Shown in pieces: positions 9,406 through 17,117 of a DNA stretch of 64,000 nt. The position numbers and the translations under genes are program-made. The notes beneath the pieces were generated by a model. That model made no database searches, was not told the origin of the DNA, and worked only from the letters and a program-made list of their open reading frames with translations. Each line of letters starts with the position of its first letter. Within the stretch, counting starts at the first letter, position 1. Source of the DNA: Sphingomonas sp. So64.6b (GTDB taxonomy: Bacteria; Pseudomonadota; Alphaproteobacteria; Sphingomonadales; Sphingomonadaceae); contig NZ_CP048817.1 of NCBI RefSeq assembly GCF_014171475.1, forward strand, positions 1,240,001 to 1,304,000, read 5' to 3'.

Positions 9406-9749
9406 TTCTTCTTGCGCGGCTTTGAACGCGGCCGTGCGGCGGACCAGTCGCGTGAGCGTTCGATCGTCGCAAACACCCGATCGGGATCGTCGCTGTCATA
9501 GCGCACGAGCACGCCCGGCCAGCCTTCGTAATGCGGGGTCTGCCAGAAGGTGCCGGGATCGGTCTCCATCAGCATTTCCTTGGTATCGCGATCGATCGCC
9601 AGCACGAACGATCCCGCATCGCGGCTCGGGTGGAGGAAAACGCGGCCGTTCGACACGGTCTTGATCGCCGGACTGCCATAGCTGGTTGAAAGCTCGGTGT
9701 CGGTCAGCTTCAAGGCGAAAGCGGTCACGCCGTCCCAGTCCAGGCTCAT
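9402..9749 (-). CDS. MmcQ/YjbR family protein (first of a tandem pair)
   Basis: 115 residues starting MSLDWDGVTAFALKLTDTE. It shares DPGTFWQTPHYEGWPGVLVR with its downstream paralogue and ends in a lysine/arginine-rich tail (SKPRKKK) that the paralogue lacks in that form. The ATG at 9749 is chosen over one 10 codons upstream because it overlaps the rarA stop as ATGA. Function is unknown beyond family membership; the basic tail would fit nucleic-acid contact. Confidence 0.85.
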   Translation of the reverse strand: MSLDWDGVTAFALKLTDTELSTSYGSPAIKTVSNGRVFLHPSRDAGSFVLAIDRDTKEMLMETDPGTFWQTPHYEGWPGVLVRYDSDDPDRVFATIERSRDWSAARPRSKPRKKK

Positions 9750-11059
9750 TTGCCGCTCTCCTTCATCTCCCGCCACCAAGCCATGCGCTCGGCGATGCGC
9801 TTTTCCATGCCGCGATCGGTCGGCTCGTAAAAGGTCTGCGGGCTCATCTCCTCGGGCCAGTAATTGGACCCCGAAAAACCGCTGTCGGTGTCGTGGTCAT
9901 AGGCATAGCCTTTGCCATAACCGATATCCTTCATCAGCTTGGTCGGCGCATTGAGGATGTTCTGCGGCGGCATCAGTGAGCCGGTTTCCTTCGCACTGCG
10001 CCACGCTGCCTTTTGCGCCACATAAGCCGCATTGGATTTGGGCGCGGTGGCACAATAAAGGCACGCTTGCGCGATCGCGAGTTCACCTTCCGGGCTGCCG
10101 AGGAAATCATAGGCCTCCTTGGCGGCAAGACACTGCACCAGCGCATTTGGGTCGGCGAGGCCGATATCCTCGCTGGCGAAGCGGACCAGGCGGCGCAGGA
10201 CATAAAGTGGCTCTTCGCCCGCGGTGAGCATGCGCGCGAGATAATAGAGCGAGGCTTGCGGATCCGACCCGCGCAGCGATTTATGCAGCGCGGAGATCAG
10301 GTTGTAGTGCCCCTCCCGGTCCTTGTCGTAGACCGCGACGCGGCGTTGCAGGAACGCCGACAGCCCCGCCGGGTCGAGCGGTTCGGGCAGGTCGACCGAG
10401 AACAAGGTTTCGGCCTGGTTGAGCAGGAAACGGCCATCGCCATCGGCCTGTGCGATCATCGCGTCGCGCGCTTCCGGGGTCAGCGGCAGGGGGCGACCCT
10501 CGACCTCTTCCGCGCGGTCGAGCAGCTTGCGCAACGCGACGGCATCGAGCCGATGCAGGATCAGCACTTGCGCGCGGCTCAGCACGGCGGCGTTGAGTTC
10601 GAATGACGGGTTCTCGGTGGTTGCGCCGACCAGCGTAACGGTGCCGTCCTCGACATAGGGCAGGAAGCCGTCCTGCTGCGCGCGGTTGAAACGGTGAATC
10701 TCATCCACGAACAACAAGGTGCGCTTGCCGATCCTGGCATGTTCGCGCGCCTCTGCGAACGCCTTTTTGAGATCGGCGACGCCCGAAAACACTGCCGAGA
10801 TGGCAACGAAACGCAAATCGACCGCATCGGCAAGCAGCCGCGCGATCGTCGTCTTGCCGGTGCCGGGCGGCCCCCACAGGATCATCGACGAGAGTCGGCC
10901 GGCAGCCACCATCCGGCCGATCGCGCCTTCCGGCCCGGTGATATGTTCCTGCCCGACGACATCGCCCAGCGTTTGCGGGCGCAGCCGGTCGGCAAGCGGC
11001 GCATTTTCCGCGAGCGCCGCACGGGCAGGGGGATCGAACGTCGCAAACAGGTCGGCCAT
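9746..11059 (-). CDS. rarA: Replication-associated recombination protein A (AAA+ ATPase)
   Basis: RarA (MgsA) is a clamp-loader-like AAA+ ATPase that acts at stalled replication forks. The 437-residue product has Walker A LWGPPGTGKTT (about residues 62-72), Walker B TLLFVDEIHRFN, sensor-1 VGATTENPSFEL, and the C-terminal tetramerisation region with SALHKSLRGSDPQASLYYLARML. The ATG at 11059 (MADLFATFDPP) is preferred; a longer frame runs back into repeat sequence. It heads a minus-strand run with the two MmcQ proteins and the DUF429-like gene. Confidence 0.96.
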   Translation of the reverse strand: MADLFATFDPPARAALAENAPLADRLRPQTLGDVVGQEHITGPEGAIGRMVAAGRLSSMILWGPPGTGKTTIARLLADAVDLRFVAISAVFSGVADLKKAFAEAREHARIGKRTLLFVDEIHRFNRAQQDGFLPYVEDGTVTLVGATTENPSFELNAAVLSRAQVLILHRLDAVALRKLLDRAEEVEGRPLPLTPEARDAMIAQADGDGRFLLNQAETLFSVDLPEPLDPAGLSAFLQRRVAVYDKDREGHYNLISALHKSLRGSDPQASLYYLARMLTAGEEPLYVLRRLVRFASEDIGLADPNALVQCLAAKEAYDFLGSPEGELAIAQACLYCATAPKSNAAYVAQKAAWRSAKETGSLMPPQNILNAPTKLMKDIGYGKGYAYDHDTDSGFSGSNYWPEEMSPQTFYEPTDRGMEKRIAERMAWWREMKESGK

Positions 11060-11144
11060 GACGGAAAGATAGGGCAGTTGTTGCCGAATTGCATCCGTTG
11101 CTCCGCCGGTAAACTGATGAACCAGCGCACCCCCAAACCACCGC

Positions 11145-11246
11145 CACCCTGAACTTGTTTCAGCGTCCAAGGCGCGGACACCCGCCAAACGGACACTGTC
11201 ACTGGATTACCTGACCGCGCCTGGATGCTGAAACAAGTTCAGCATG
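11145..11246. repeat. Inverted repeat built on TGAACTTGTTTCAGC
   Basis: Arms at 11145-11168 and 11223-11246 are reverse complements at 21 of 24 positions, separated by 54 bp. The core CTGAACTTGTTTCAGC is a repeat common between sphingomonad genes. It sits between the divergent rarA and PadR-type genes, so it is not a shared terminator; it may simply be a mobile intergenic repeat. Confidence 0.75.
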
Positions 11247-11287
11247 ACGGCATTTTTTTCATCGGTGCCCTATTGTCAAAACCATTC

Positions 11288-11301
11288 TAAGATATATCTT
11301 A
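11288..11301. promoter_or_regulatory. Palindromic operator candidate for the PadR-type regulator
   Basis: TAAGATATATCTTA is a perfect 14-bp palindrome, 29 bases before the chosen start of the PadR-type gene. AT-rich palindromes of this kind are typical PadR-family operators, and the E. coli relative YqjI represses its own gene. A TTGTCA box at 11274-11279 could be the -35 element, which would put the palindrome over the -10 region. Autorepression is inferred from position and family. Confidence 0.6.
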
Positions 11302-11330
11302 GCGCCATCATGACATATGAAAGGTATATG

Positions 11331-11948
11331 ATGTTCAACATGCATAGAGGCGGCCGTCATGGCTGCCATGACGGTTCCCACGCCGGTCCACGCGGCGGTT
11401 CGCGCCGCTGGGGTCCGTTCGAGGTTCGTTGGGAAATGAGCGATGCCGATAGTTTTGGGGGTCGTGGATCCGGTCGCGGTCGTGGTCGCGGACGGATGTT
11501 CGATGGCGGCGAATTGCGGCTCGTGCTGCTCAAGTTGATCGCCGACCAGGCGCGCCATGGCTATGACCTGATCCGCGAAATCGAGGAGCTGACCGGTGGC
11601 GCCTATGCGCCGAGCCCGGGCGTGGTCTATCCGACCATCACCTTGCTCGCCGATATGGGCCTGATCGAGGAACAAGTCGCCGAGGGTGCGAAGAAGCTGT
11701 TCGCGGTGACCACCGCCGGCACCGCGCATCTCGAGGAGAATAAAGAACAGGTCGAGGCTCTGTTCGCGCGGCTTGCCGAAGTCGGCGCTCAGCGTGAACG
11801 CTCCGATGTCGCACCGGTTCGCCGGGCAATGCACAATCTTCGCTCGGTGCTTCAGCATCGGTTGATGCGTGAAGATGTCGGCGACACGCAGCACGAGATT
11901 GCCGCGTTGCTCGACGAGGTCGCGCAGAAGATCGAGCGTCTGAAATGA
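11331..11948 (+). CDS. PadR family transcriptional regulator, YqjI-like
   Basis: A 205-residue protein with a Gly/Arg/His-rich N-terminal third (HRGGRHGCHDGSHAG, then GRGSGRGRGRGR) followed by a PadR winged helix: FDGGELRLVLLKLIADQ, HGYDLIREIEELTGGAY, PSPGVVYPTITLLADMGLIEE and a helical dimerisation tail. This layout matches E. coli YqjI, in which the His/Cys-rich N-terminus senses nickel; His and one Cys are present here, but metal sensing is inferred. ATG 11331 is chosen because AAAGG lies 6 bases upstream; in-frame ATGs at 11310 and 11328 are alternatives. Its stop overlaps the DUF2218 start as ATGA. Confidence 0.88.
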   Translation: MFNMHRGGRHGCHDGSHAGPRGGSRRWGPFEVRWEMSDADSFGGRGSGRGRGRGRMFDGGELRLVLLKLIADQARHGYDLIREIEELTGGAYAPSPGVVYPTITLLADMGLIEEQVAEGAKKLFAVTTAGTAHLEENKEQVEALFARLAEVGAQRERSDVAPVRRAMHNLRSVLQHRLMREDVGDTQHEIAALLDEVAQKIERLK

Positions 11949-12292
11949 GTCCCGTGGCTTCTAGCTATATCACGGCTTCTGTCGCGGCGGTGCCGACCGT
12001 CAATGGGAGCCGCTACCTTCAGCAATTGTGCAAGCATTGGCAGCACAATCTGGAGGTCGCGTTCACCCCGGAACACGGCACTGTCGTGTTTCCCCGGGAT
12101 GCGCGGGGGAGCAACCATCCAGGCGACGGGCTGGTGACCTTCGATGCCGGCGCGGATGCGTTGCAGGTGCGGATCGACGCCACTTCGGACGAACAGCTCG
12201 AAGGGCTGAAGGGCGCGGTCGCGCGGCACCTCGATCGCTTTGCTTTTCGCGAAGCGCCGCTGACGTTCGACTGGCAGACTCCCGCCTCATAA
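11945..12292 (+). CDS. DUF2218 domain-containing protein
   Basis: A 115-residue protein with the DUF2218 pattern: a small alpha/beta domain with GSRYLQQLCKHWQHNLEV, a short turn, FDAGADALQVRIDATSDEQLEGLKGAVARHLDRFAFRE and an aromatic end LTFDWQ. DUF2218 is often found alone or next to siderophore-interacting (YqjH-like) reductases, the target of YqjI regulators. Here it stands directly behind the YqjI-like gene with an ATGA overlap and no reductase follows. A role in iron or nickel homeostasis is inference from this context. Confidence 0.82.
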   Translation: MSPVASSYITASVAAVPTVNGSRYLQQLCKHWQHNLEVAFTPEHGTVVFPRDARGSNHPGDGLVTFDAGADALQVRIDATSDEQLEGLKGAVARHLDRFAFREAPLTFDWQTPAS

Positions 12293-12296
12293 CCCT

Positions 12297-12414
12297 CTCC
12301 CGCCGGGCGACGGGTGAGGGTCGAGCCGCGCAGCGGCGAGGGGTGAGGGTGATGGATTGTCGCCTTCACCCTTCCGGCGCTGCGCGCCTCCCTCCCTCTC
12401 CCGATGGGAGAGGG
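12297..12414. repeat. CCCTCTCCC palindromic repeat pair
   Basis: Left part (about 12293-12330) has CCCTCTCCCGCCGGGCGACGGGTGAGGGT; the right part ends in a perfect hairpin CCCTCTCCC-GAT-GGGAGAGGG at 12394-12414, two bases before the glycosyltransferase stop codon. CGCAGCGGCGAGGGGTGAGGG in the middle pairs roughly with CTTCACCCTTCCGGCGCTGCG. The element lies between convergent genes (DUF2218 and the glycosyltransferase), so it could end both transcripts. Confidence 0.75.
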
Positions 12415-12415
12415 A

Positions 12416-13561
12416 TTATTCGTGGCGCTTCATCACCTCGAGATAGGTGTCGATCATCGTCTGATTGATCGCATCCCATTGATAGGCGGCCGCCCGGGCA
12501 TGGCCCGCCGCGCCCGCAGCGCGGCGGGCTTCGTCGTTCTGGACCAGTCGCGCGATCGCGTCGGCATAGGCGCTGACATCGCGCGGCGGCACGAGATAAC
12601 CCGTCACCCCGTCCTCGATCAGGTCGACCGCGCCGGTGGCACGCGCCGCGACCACCGGTACCGCAGCCGCCATCGCCTCCAGTGTGACATTGCCGAACGT
12701 TTCGGTGACTGAGGGGTTGAACAGCACATCCATCGACGCGACCGCGCGACCGAGATCATCGCCGCGCTGGAACCCGGCAAAGGCAGCGTCGGGCACGCGT
12801 TCGGCGAACCAGCCGCGTGCCGGCCCGTCGCCGATCACCAGGACGCGATGCTTCACGCCGCGCGCCTGTAGCGCTGCAACGACATCGGCGAAGATATCCA
12901 GCCCCTTTTCGAGCACCAGCCGGCCGAGAAAACCGATCGCGACCTCGTCATCGGCAATGCCGAGCGAGCGGCGCCAGTCGAGATCGCGCGCAGCCGGCCG
13001 GAAGCGCTGATGGTCCACGCCGCGCGACCAGATCGACACCGGTGTGGTCACGCCCCATTGCTGGATCATCGAGGCCATCGACTGGCCCGGTGTCACCACC
13101 TGGTCGAAGCGATTGTAGAACCGCGTGAGCAGCCTGATCAGCACCGGTTCGATGAATTTCAGGCCGTAATAGCTTGGATAGGTCTCGAATCGCGTGTGCA
13201 GCGATGCGACCGCGGGGATGCCGTGGCGGCGCGCATAGGTCACCGCGCGGTGGCCAAGAAATTCCGGCGCCGAAACATGGATCAGGTTGGGCGCGAACGC
13301 CGCGATATCGCGGCGGATGCTGGCGGGCAGTCCGCGCGCTATCTTGTATTCGTCGCGCCCCGGCAGTTTGAGTGAGGGGACGCTGACCAGATCACCGGTC
13401 GGCGCAAATGCTGGGCGGCGGCTGGTCGGCGAATAGACACGCACTTTCACGCCCTGTGCGAGCAAATGCCCGACAAGCAGATTGAGCGCCTGGTTCGCGC
13501 CGTCCCTTGTATAATTGTAATTGCCGCTGAAGAGCGCGACGCGGAGCTCGGTGGCGTGCAT
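12416..13561 (-). CDS. Glycosyltransferase family 4-type protein
   Basis: A 381-residue GT-B fold enzyme. The N-terminal Rossmann domain starts VALFSGNYNYTRDGANQALN (Gly-rich acceptor loop); the hinge and donor domain carry IGFLGRLVLEKGLDIFADVV, RVLVIGDGPARGWF and the donor-binding ExFGxxxLEAMA motif as SVTETFGNVTLEAMAAAVPVVA. The layout matches GT4 enzymes such as glycolipid or sulfolipid glycosyltransferases; sugar and acceptor cannot be told. ATG 13561 (MHATELRVALF) is taken as the start; a longer frame adds 12 residues. It is transcribed away from the glutathione S-transferase gene. Confidence 0.87.
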   Translation of the reverse strand: MHATELRVALFSGNYNYTRDGANQALNLLVGHLLAQGVKVRVYSPTSRRPAFAPTGDLVSVPSLKLPGRDEYKIARGLPASIRRDIAAFAPNLIHVSAPEFLGHRAVTYARRHGIPAVASLHTRFETYPSYYGLKFIEPVLIRLLTRFYNRFDQVVTPGQSMASMIQQWGVTTPVSIWSRGVDHQRFRPAARDLDWRRSLGIADDEVAIGFLGRLVLEKGLDIFADVVAALQARGVKHRVLVIGDGPARGWFAERVPDAAFAGFQRGDDLGRAVASMDVLFNPSVTETFGNVTLEAMAAAVPVVAARATGAVDLIEDGVTGYLVPPRDVSAYADAIARLVQNDEARRAAGAAGHARAAAYQWDAINQTMIDTYLEVMKRHE

Positions 13562-13658
13562 TCGAGCGCATCCACCACTTTTCTCTCGTCCCCGCAAGGG
13601 ATGGGGTGGAACAGGCCCGGCCCGTGCCTAGATAAGGGCGAACCAAGGAGATGCGCTC

Positions 13659-14363
13659 ATGACCGACCTGTCCGGCTTTCCGATCACCGCGCGCTGGCCC
13701 GCGCAGCATCCCGAGCGGATCCAGCTTTATTCGCTGCCGACGCCGAACGGCGTTAAGGCGTCGATCATGCTGGAGGAAACCGGGCTGGCTTACGAGCCGC
13801 ATCTGGTCGATTTCGGCAGCGACGATCAGAAGTCGCCGGCATTCGTGTCGCTCAACCCGAATGGCAAGATTCCCGCGATGATCGATCCCGACGGGCCCGG
13901 CGGCAAGCCGCTCGGCCTGTTCGAATCCGGGGCAATCCTGCTTTATCTCGCTGACAAGACGGGCAAGTTCATTCCCGCCGACCCGGCCGGGCGCTGGCAC
14001 GCGATCCAATGGGTGATGTTCCAGATGGGCGGCGTCGGGCCAATGTTCGGGCAACTCGGCTTCTTCAACAAATTCGCCGGCAAGGCGTGGGAGGATAAGC
14101 GGCCGCTTGGGCGCTATGTCGATGAGGCGAAGCGGCTGCTCGGCGTGATGGATGCGGCGCTGGCGGGCAAGGACTGGTTCCTTGGCGACGAATATTCGAT
14201 CGCCGATATCTCGATGCTCGGCTGGGTGCGGAATCTGATCACTTTTTACGAGGCGCGGGAATTGGTCGGTTTCGATGATTTCAAGAATGTCGGCGCCTGG
14301 CTGGAGCGCGGGCTGGCGCGGCCGGCGGTGCAGCGCGGGTTGGCGATACCGGCGCGGGGGTAG
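13659..14363 (+). CDS. Glutathione S-transferase, YghU/YfcG-type disulfide-bond oxidoreductase
   Basis: A 234-residue protein with an N-terminal thioredoxin-like domain (RIQLYSLPTPNGVKASIMLEE, where TPNG replaces the usual Ser/Tyr catalytic site and is typical of the Nu-class YghU/YfcG proteins), the glutathione-contacting NPNGKIPAM and ESGAILLYLADKTG segments, and a helical C-terminal domain with SIADISMLGW. Nu-class enzymes act as glutathione-dependent disulfide reductases. AAGGAG sits 7 bases before the ATG. It is a single gene between repeats. Confidence 0.9.
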   Translation: MTDLSGFPITARWPAQHPERIQLYSLPTPNGVKASIMLEETGLAYEPHLVDFGSDDQKSPAFVSLNPNGKIPAMIDPDGPGGKPLGLFESGAILLYLADKTGKFIPADPAGRWHAIQWVMFQMGGVGPMFGQLGFFNKFAGKAWEDKRPLGRYVDEAKRLLGVMDAALAGKDWFLGDEYSIADISMLGWVRNLITFYEARELVGFDDFKNVGAWLERGLARPAVQRGLAIPARG

Positions 14364-14402
14364 TTGTTCGATCGCTCGATACGGTCCGCGCGGCTTGCAT
14401 AA

Positions 14403-14462
14403 AACGGCTCGCTGCGCTCGCCAACCCACCCCCAACCCCTCCCTTGCAGGGAGGGGAGTAAG
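14403..14462. repeat. 60-bp direct repeat, left copy flanking the DUF559 gene
   Basis: This copy matches 14911-14970 at 55 of 60 positions in the same orientation. It begins AACGGCTCGCTGCGCTCGCC and ends in the palindrome CCCCTCCCTTGCAGGGAGGGG. Together the two copies bracket the DUF559 gene. It belongs to the same family as the arms at 4381-4515. Confidence 0.9.
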
Positions 14463-14486
14463 AAGGGCAGATCGAAGCGGAAGGCA

Positions 14487-14897
14487 TTATTTGTAGCGCG
14501 GCGCTCGTTTTCTCCCCTCCCTGGAAGGGAGGGGCTGGGGGTGGGTGCCGCCGAGGCACTCGGCGGTTTTGTCAAGGATCAGCGTCGCGGCGCCTTCCGG
14601 GTTCGAAATGACATCGCTGTTCCACAGCCTGATGACCGTCCAACCTTCGGCTTCGAGATAGGCAGTTCGTTCGGCATCATAGTTGGCTTGATCGTGATGC
14701 TGGCTGCCGTCGAGTTCGACCGCCAGCTTAGCCGTCCGGTTGGCCAAATCGATGATGTACCGATCATCGATCGACAGTTGCCGTGTGAATGCCGGTCGAT
14801 AGCGTGACAGCAGATTCCACAACACTCGCTCAGCTTCGCTAGGCTCGCGGCGCATCGCTCTGGCACGGGCGGTCATATGCTTCGGCACGCGGCGCAT
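14487..14897 (-). CDS. DUF559 domain-containing protein (Vsr/PD-(D/E)XK-like)
   Basis: A 136-residue protein: basic helix with MTARARAMRREPSEAERVLW, then SRYRPAFTRQLSIDDRYIIDLA, KLAVELDGSQHHDQANYDAER and GWTVIRLWNSDVISNPEG. The Asp in IIDLA and the Glu-x-Asp-Gly-x-x-His core match the DUF559 pattern related to Vsr-type very short patch repair endonucleases; nuclease activity is inferred. The last 20 or so codons (GGTHPQPLPSREGRKRAPRYK region) are encoded by the palindromic repeat at 14511-14548. The gene is bounded by 60-bp direct repeats. An alternative start at MTARARAM (7 codons later) is possible. Confidence 0.85.
   Translation of the reverse strand: MRRVPKHMTARARAMRREPSEAERVLWNLLSRYRPAFTRQLSIDDRYIIDLANRTAKLAVELDGSQHHDQANYDAERTAYLEAEGWTVIRLWNSDVISNPEGAATLILDKTAECLGGTHPQPLPSREGRKRAPRYK
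14511..14548. repeat. Inverted CCCCTCCC repeat unit inside the DUF559 3' end
   Basis: The unit TCTCCCCTCCCTGGAAGGGAGGGG followed by CTGGGGGTGGG is in inverse orientation to 14403-14462, forming an inverted pair with it. It lies within the coding end of the DUF559 gene and supplies part of its reading frame, including HPQPLPSREG. Confidence 0.85.
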
Positions 14898-14910
14898 GCG
14901 GCTAGCCTAG

Positions 14911-14970
14911 AACGGCTCGCTACGCTCGCCAACCCACCCCTAGCCCCTCCCTTTCAGGGAGGGGAATAAG
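14911..14970. repeat. 60-bp direct repeat, right copy flanking the DUF559 gene
   Basis: Matches 14403-14462 with 5 substitutions, none of them indels. It lies 13 bases upstream of the DUF559 start codon (minus strand) and 44 bases before the radA start, so it may hold or displace promoter sequence for both genes. Confidence 0.9.
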
Positions 14971-15014
14971 TTATCTGTTCCCCTCTCGTTCTATTTTCGC
15001 TACACCGTGTTCCC

Positions 15015-16388
15015 ATGGCAAAACCTCAGAAACGCTATGTCTGCCAAGCCTGTGGCTCAGTCTCCCACCGCTGGGCGGGCCAGTGCGCCGATTGCGCGGA
15101 ATGGAACACACTGGTCGAGGAGTCCGGTGGCACTGTCACGCCGTTCCAGGCCAAGCATAATCTGCAATCCGGTGGTCGTGCGTTTCAGCTCGTCGGGCTC
15201 GATGCCGAGATCGCGCTGCCCGAACGCATGCCGAGCGGCATCGCCGAGCTCGATCGCGCATTGGGCGGCGGGTTCGTCGAAGGCTCCGCGACGCTGATCG
15301 GCGGCGATCCGGGGATCGGCAAATCGACGCTGTTGCTGCAGGCGGCGGCGAAGATGGCGCTGGCCGGGCTGCCGGTCGTTTATGTCTCGGGTGAGGAAGC
15401 GGCGGATCAGGTGCGGTTGCGCGCGCGGCGGCTGGGGCTCGGCAATGCGCCGCTGCAACTCGCGGCGGCGACTTCGACGCGCGATATCCTGACCACGCTG
15501 GGGCAGGGCAAGGCGCCCGCTCTGCTGGTGATCGATTCGATCCAGACGATGCATTCGGACCTGATCGAAGGCGCGCCGGGCACGGTCAGCCAGGTGCGCG
15601 CATCGGCGCAGGAACTGATTCGCTTCGCCAAGGAACGCGGCACGGCGGTGGTGCTGGTCGGGCACGTCACCAAGGACGGCAGTATCGCCGGACCGCGCGT
15701 GCTCGAACATATGGTCGACACGGTACTCAGCTTCGAAGGCGAGCGCAGTCACCAATATCGCATCCTGCGCGCGATCAAGAACCGCTTCGGCGGCACCGAT
15801 GAGATCGGCGTGTTCGCAATGGTCGCGGAAGGACTGGCCGAAATCGCCAACCCGTCGGCGCTGTTCCTGACGCAGCGCGACGAGGGTGTGACGGGGACGA
15901 CGGTATTTCCCGCGCTGGAGGGCACGCGCCCAGTGCTGGTCGAAATCCAGGCGCTGGTCGTGCGGCTCGCCTCGGGCGCGACGCCGCGGCGGGCGGTGGT
16001 CGGCTGGGATTCGGGGCGGCTGGCGATGATCCTCGCGGTGCTGGAGGCGCGGTGCGGGCTGAGCTTTTCGACCTCGGAAGTCTATCTCAACATCGCGGGC
16101 GGTTACCGCGTGACCGATCCGGCGGCGGATATGGCGGTGGCGGCTGCCCTGATCTCCGCGTTGAGCGAGCGGCCGGTGCCGGTCGATGCGGTGGCGTTCG
16201 GCGAGATCGCCTTGTCGGGCGAGATTCGGCCTGTCGCGCACGGTGCGTTGCGGTTGAAGGAAGCGAGCAAGCTGGGCTTCGAACGCGCGCTGGTGCCGGC
16301 AGCGGTGACCGACGACAAGAGCGGGTTGAAGCTTGCCGGTTTCAAGACACTCGGCGCTTTCGTTGACCATATGCTCGGGCGTGGGTAG
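15015..16388 (+). CDS. radA: DNA repair protein RadA
   Basis: RadA is a RecA-like, DnaB-type branch-migration helicase used in recombination. The 457-residue protein has the N-terminal zinc finger C10-x2-C13 ... C24-x2-C27, Walker A GGDPGIGKST (about 96-105), Walker B ALLVIDSIQ, the RadA-specific KNRFG motif (RAIKNRFGGTDEIG), and a C-terminal Lon-like domain (PADMAVAAALISALSERPVP, FGEIALSGEIRPV). Length and domain order are normal. cvpA follows 159 bases downstream in the same direction, as is common. Confidence 0.97.
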   Translation: MAKPQKRYVCQACGSVSHRWAGQCADCAEWNTLVEESGGTVTPFQAKHNLQSGGRAFQLVGLDAEIALPERMPSGIAELDRALGGGFVEGSATLIGGDPGIGKSTLLLQAAAKMALAGLPVVYVSGEEAADQVRLRARRLGLGNAPLQLAAATSTRDILTTLGQGKAPALLVIDSIQTMHSDLIEGAPGTVSQVRASAQELIRFAKERGTAVVLVGHVTKDGSIAGPRVLEHMVDTVLSFEGERSHQYRILRAIKNRFGGTDEIGVFAMVAEGLAEIANPSALFLTQRDEGVTGTTVFPALEGTRPVLVEIQALVVRLASGATPRRAVVGWDSGRLAMILAVLEARCGLSFSTSEVYLNIAGGYRVTDPAADMAVAAALISALSERPVPVDAVAFGEIALSGEIRPVAHGALRLKEASKLGFERALVPAAVTDDKSGLKLAGFKTLGAFVDHMLGRG

Positions 16389-16547
16389 CGCGACCCTGAC
16401 CGGCCCTCTATCTTGATGGCTTAGGGAGCCACCCCCAGCCGTTCGTATCGAACGAAGCCGAGAATAGCGCCAACGGCCTGTTTCTCGACCTCGCTTTGAA
16501 ACGAGCAATGCGGGTTGGGTCCGGCACCAAGGGGCATAAGATACGCG

Positions 16548-17117
16548 ATGGGACTGACTGCACTCGACATCCTCGTCCTGATCGCCGTGCTCGGTTCGGC
16601 CGGGCTCGGGCTGATGCGTGGTTTCGTGACCGAGATATTATCGCTGTTCGCCTGGGTCGCGATCATCTTCGCGCTGAAGATGCTGCATTCGCCGGTCGCG
16701 TCGATGCTGACCGGGATCGTCGGCACCGTGTCGGGCGCCGCGGTGCTCGCCTTCGCGGTCATCACCGGGGTGACCTATTTCGCCGGACGGATGGTGGCCA
16801 GTTCGCTCGGCAACCGCACGCGGACATCGGTGCTCGGACCGGTCGATCGTGCGCTCGGCTTCGGTTTCGGGGCGATCAAGGGCCTGATCCTGGCGAGCCT
16901 CGTCTTTCTGCTCGTCGTTCTGGTCACCGATACGATGAGCGGCGGCCCGTCCAGCCGGCCATCATGGCTGACCGATTCGCGCACCTACCCGTTGCTCAAT
17001 ACGACCAGCTCGAGCATCGCCGATTTCGTCGACCGGCGGCGCAAGGGGCAGCCGGTGTTCGGCGTGGGCGATAACGGGACCGCCGCGAATAATGTGACCG
17101 GAGATACACGGCCATGA
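16548..17117 (+). CDS. CvpA family membrane protein
   Basis: A 189-residue protein with four predicted membrane segments (about 5-25, 30-48, 60-82 and 103-123) and the CvpA family features: MRGFVTEILSLFAWV after the first helix, and LGPVDRALGFGFGAIKGLILASLVFLL. E. coli CvpA is needed for colicin V production and purF expression in some operons; its molecular job is unclear. ATG 16548 (MGLTALDILV) is chosen over one 11 codons earlier. Its stop overlaps the next gene's ATG as ATGA. Confidence 0.87.
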   Translation: MGLTALDILVLIAVLGSAGLGLMRGFVTEILSLFAWVAIIFALKMLHSPVASMLTGIVGTVSGAAVLAFAVITGVTYFAGRMVASSLGNRTRTSVLGPVDRALGFGFGAIKGLILASLVFLLVVLVTDTMSGGPSSRPSWLTDSRTYPLLNTTSSSIADFVDRRRKGQPVFGVGDNGTAANNVTGDTRP

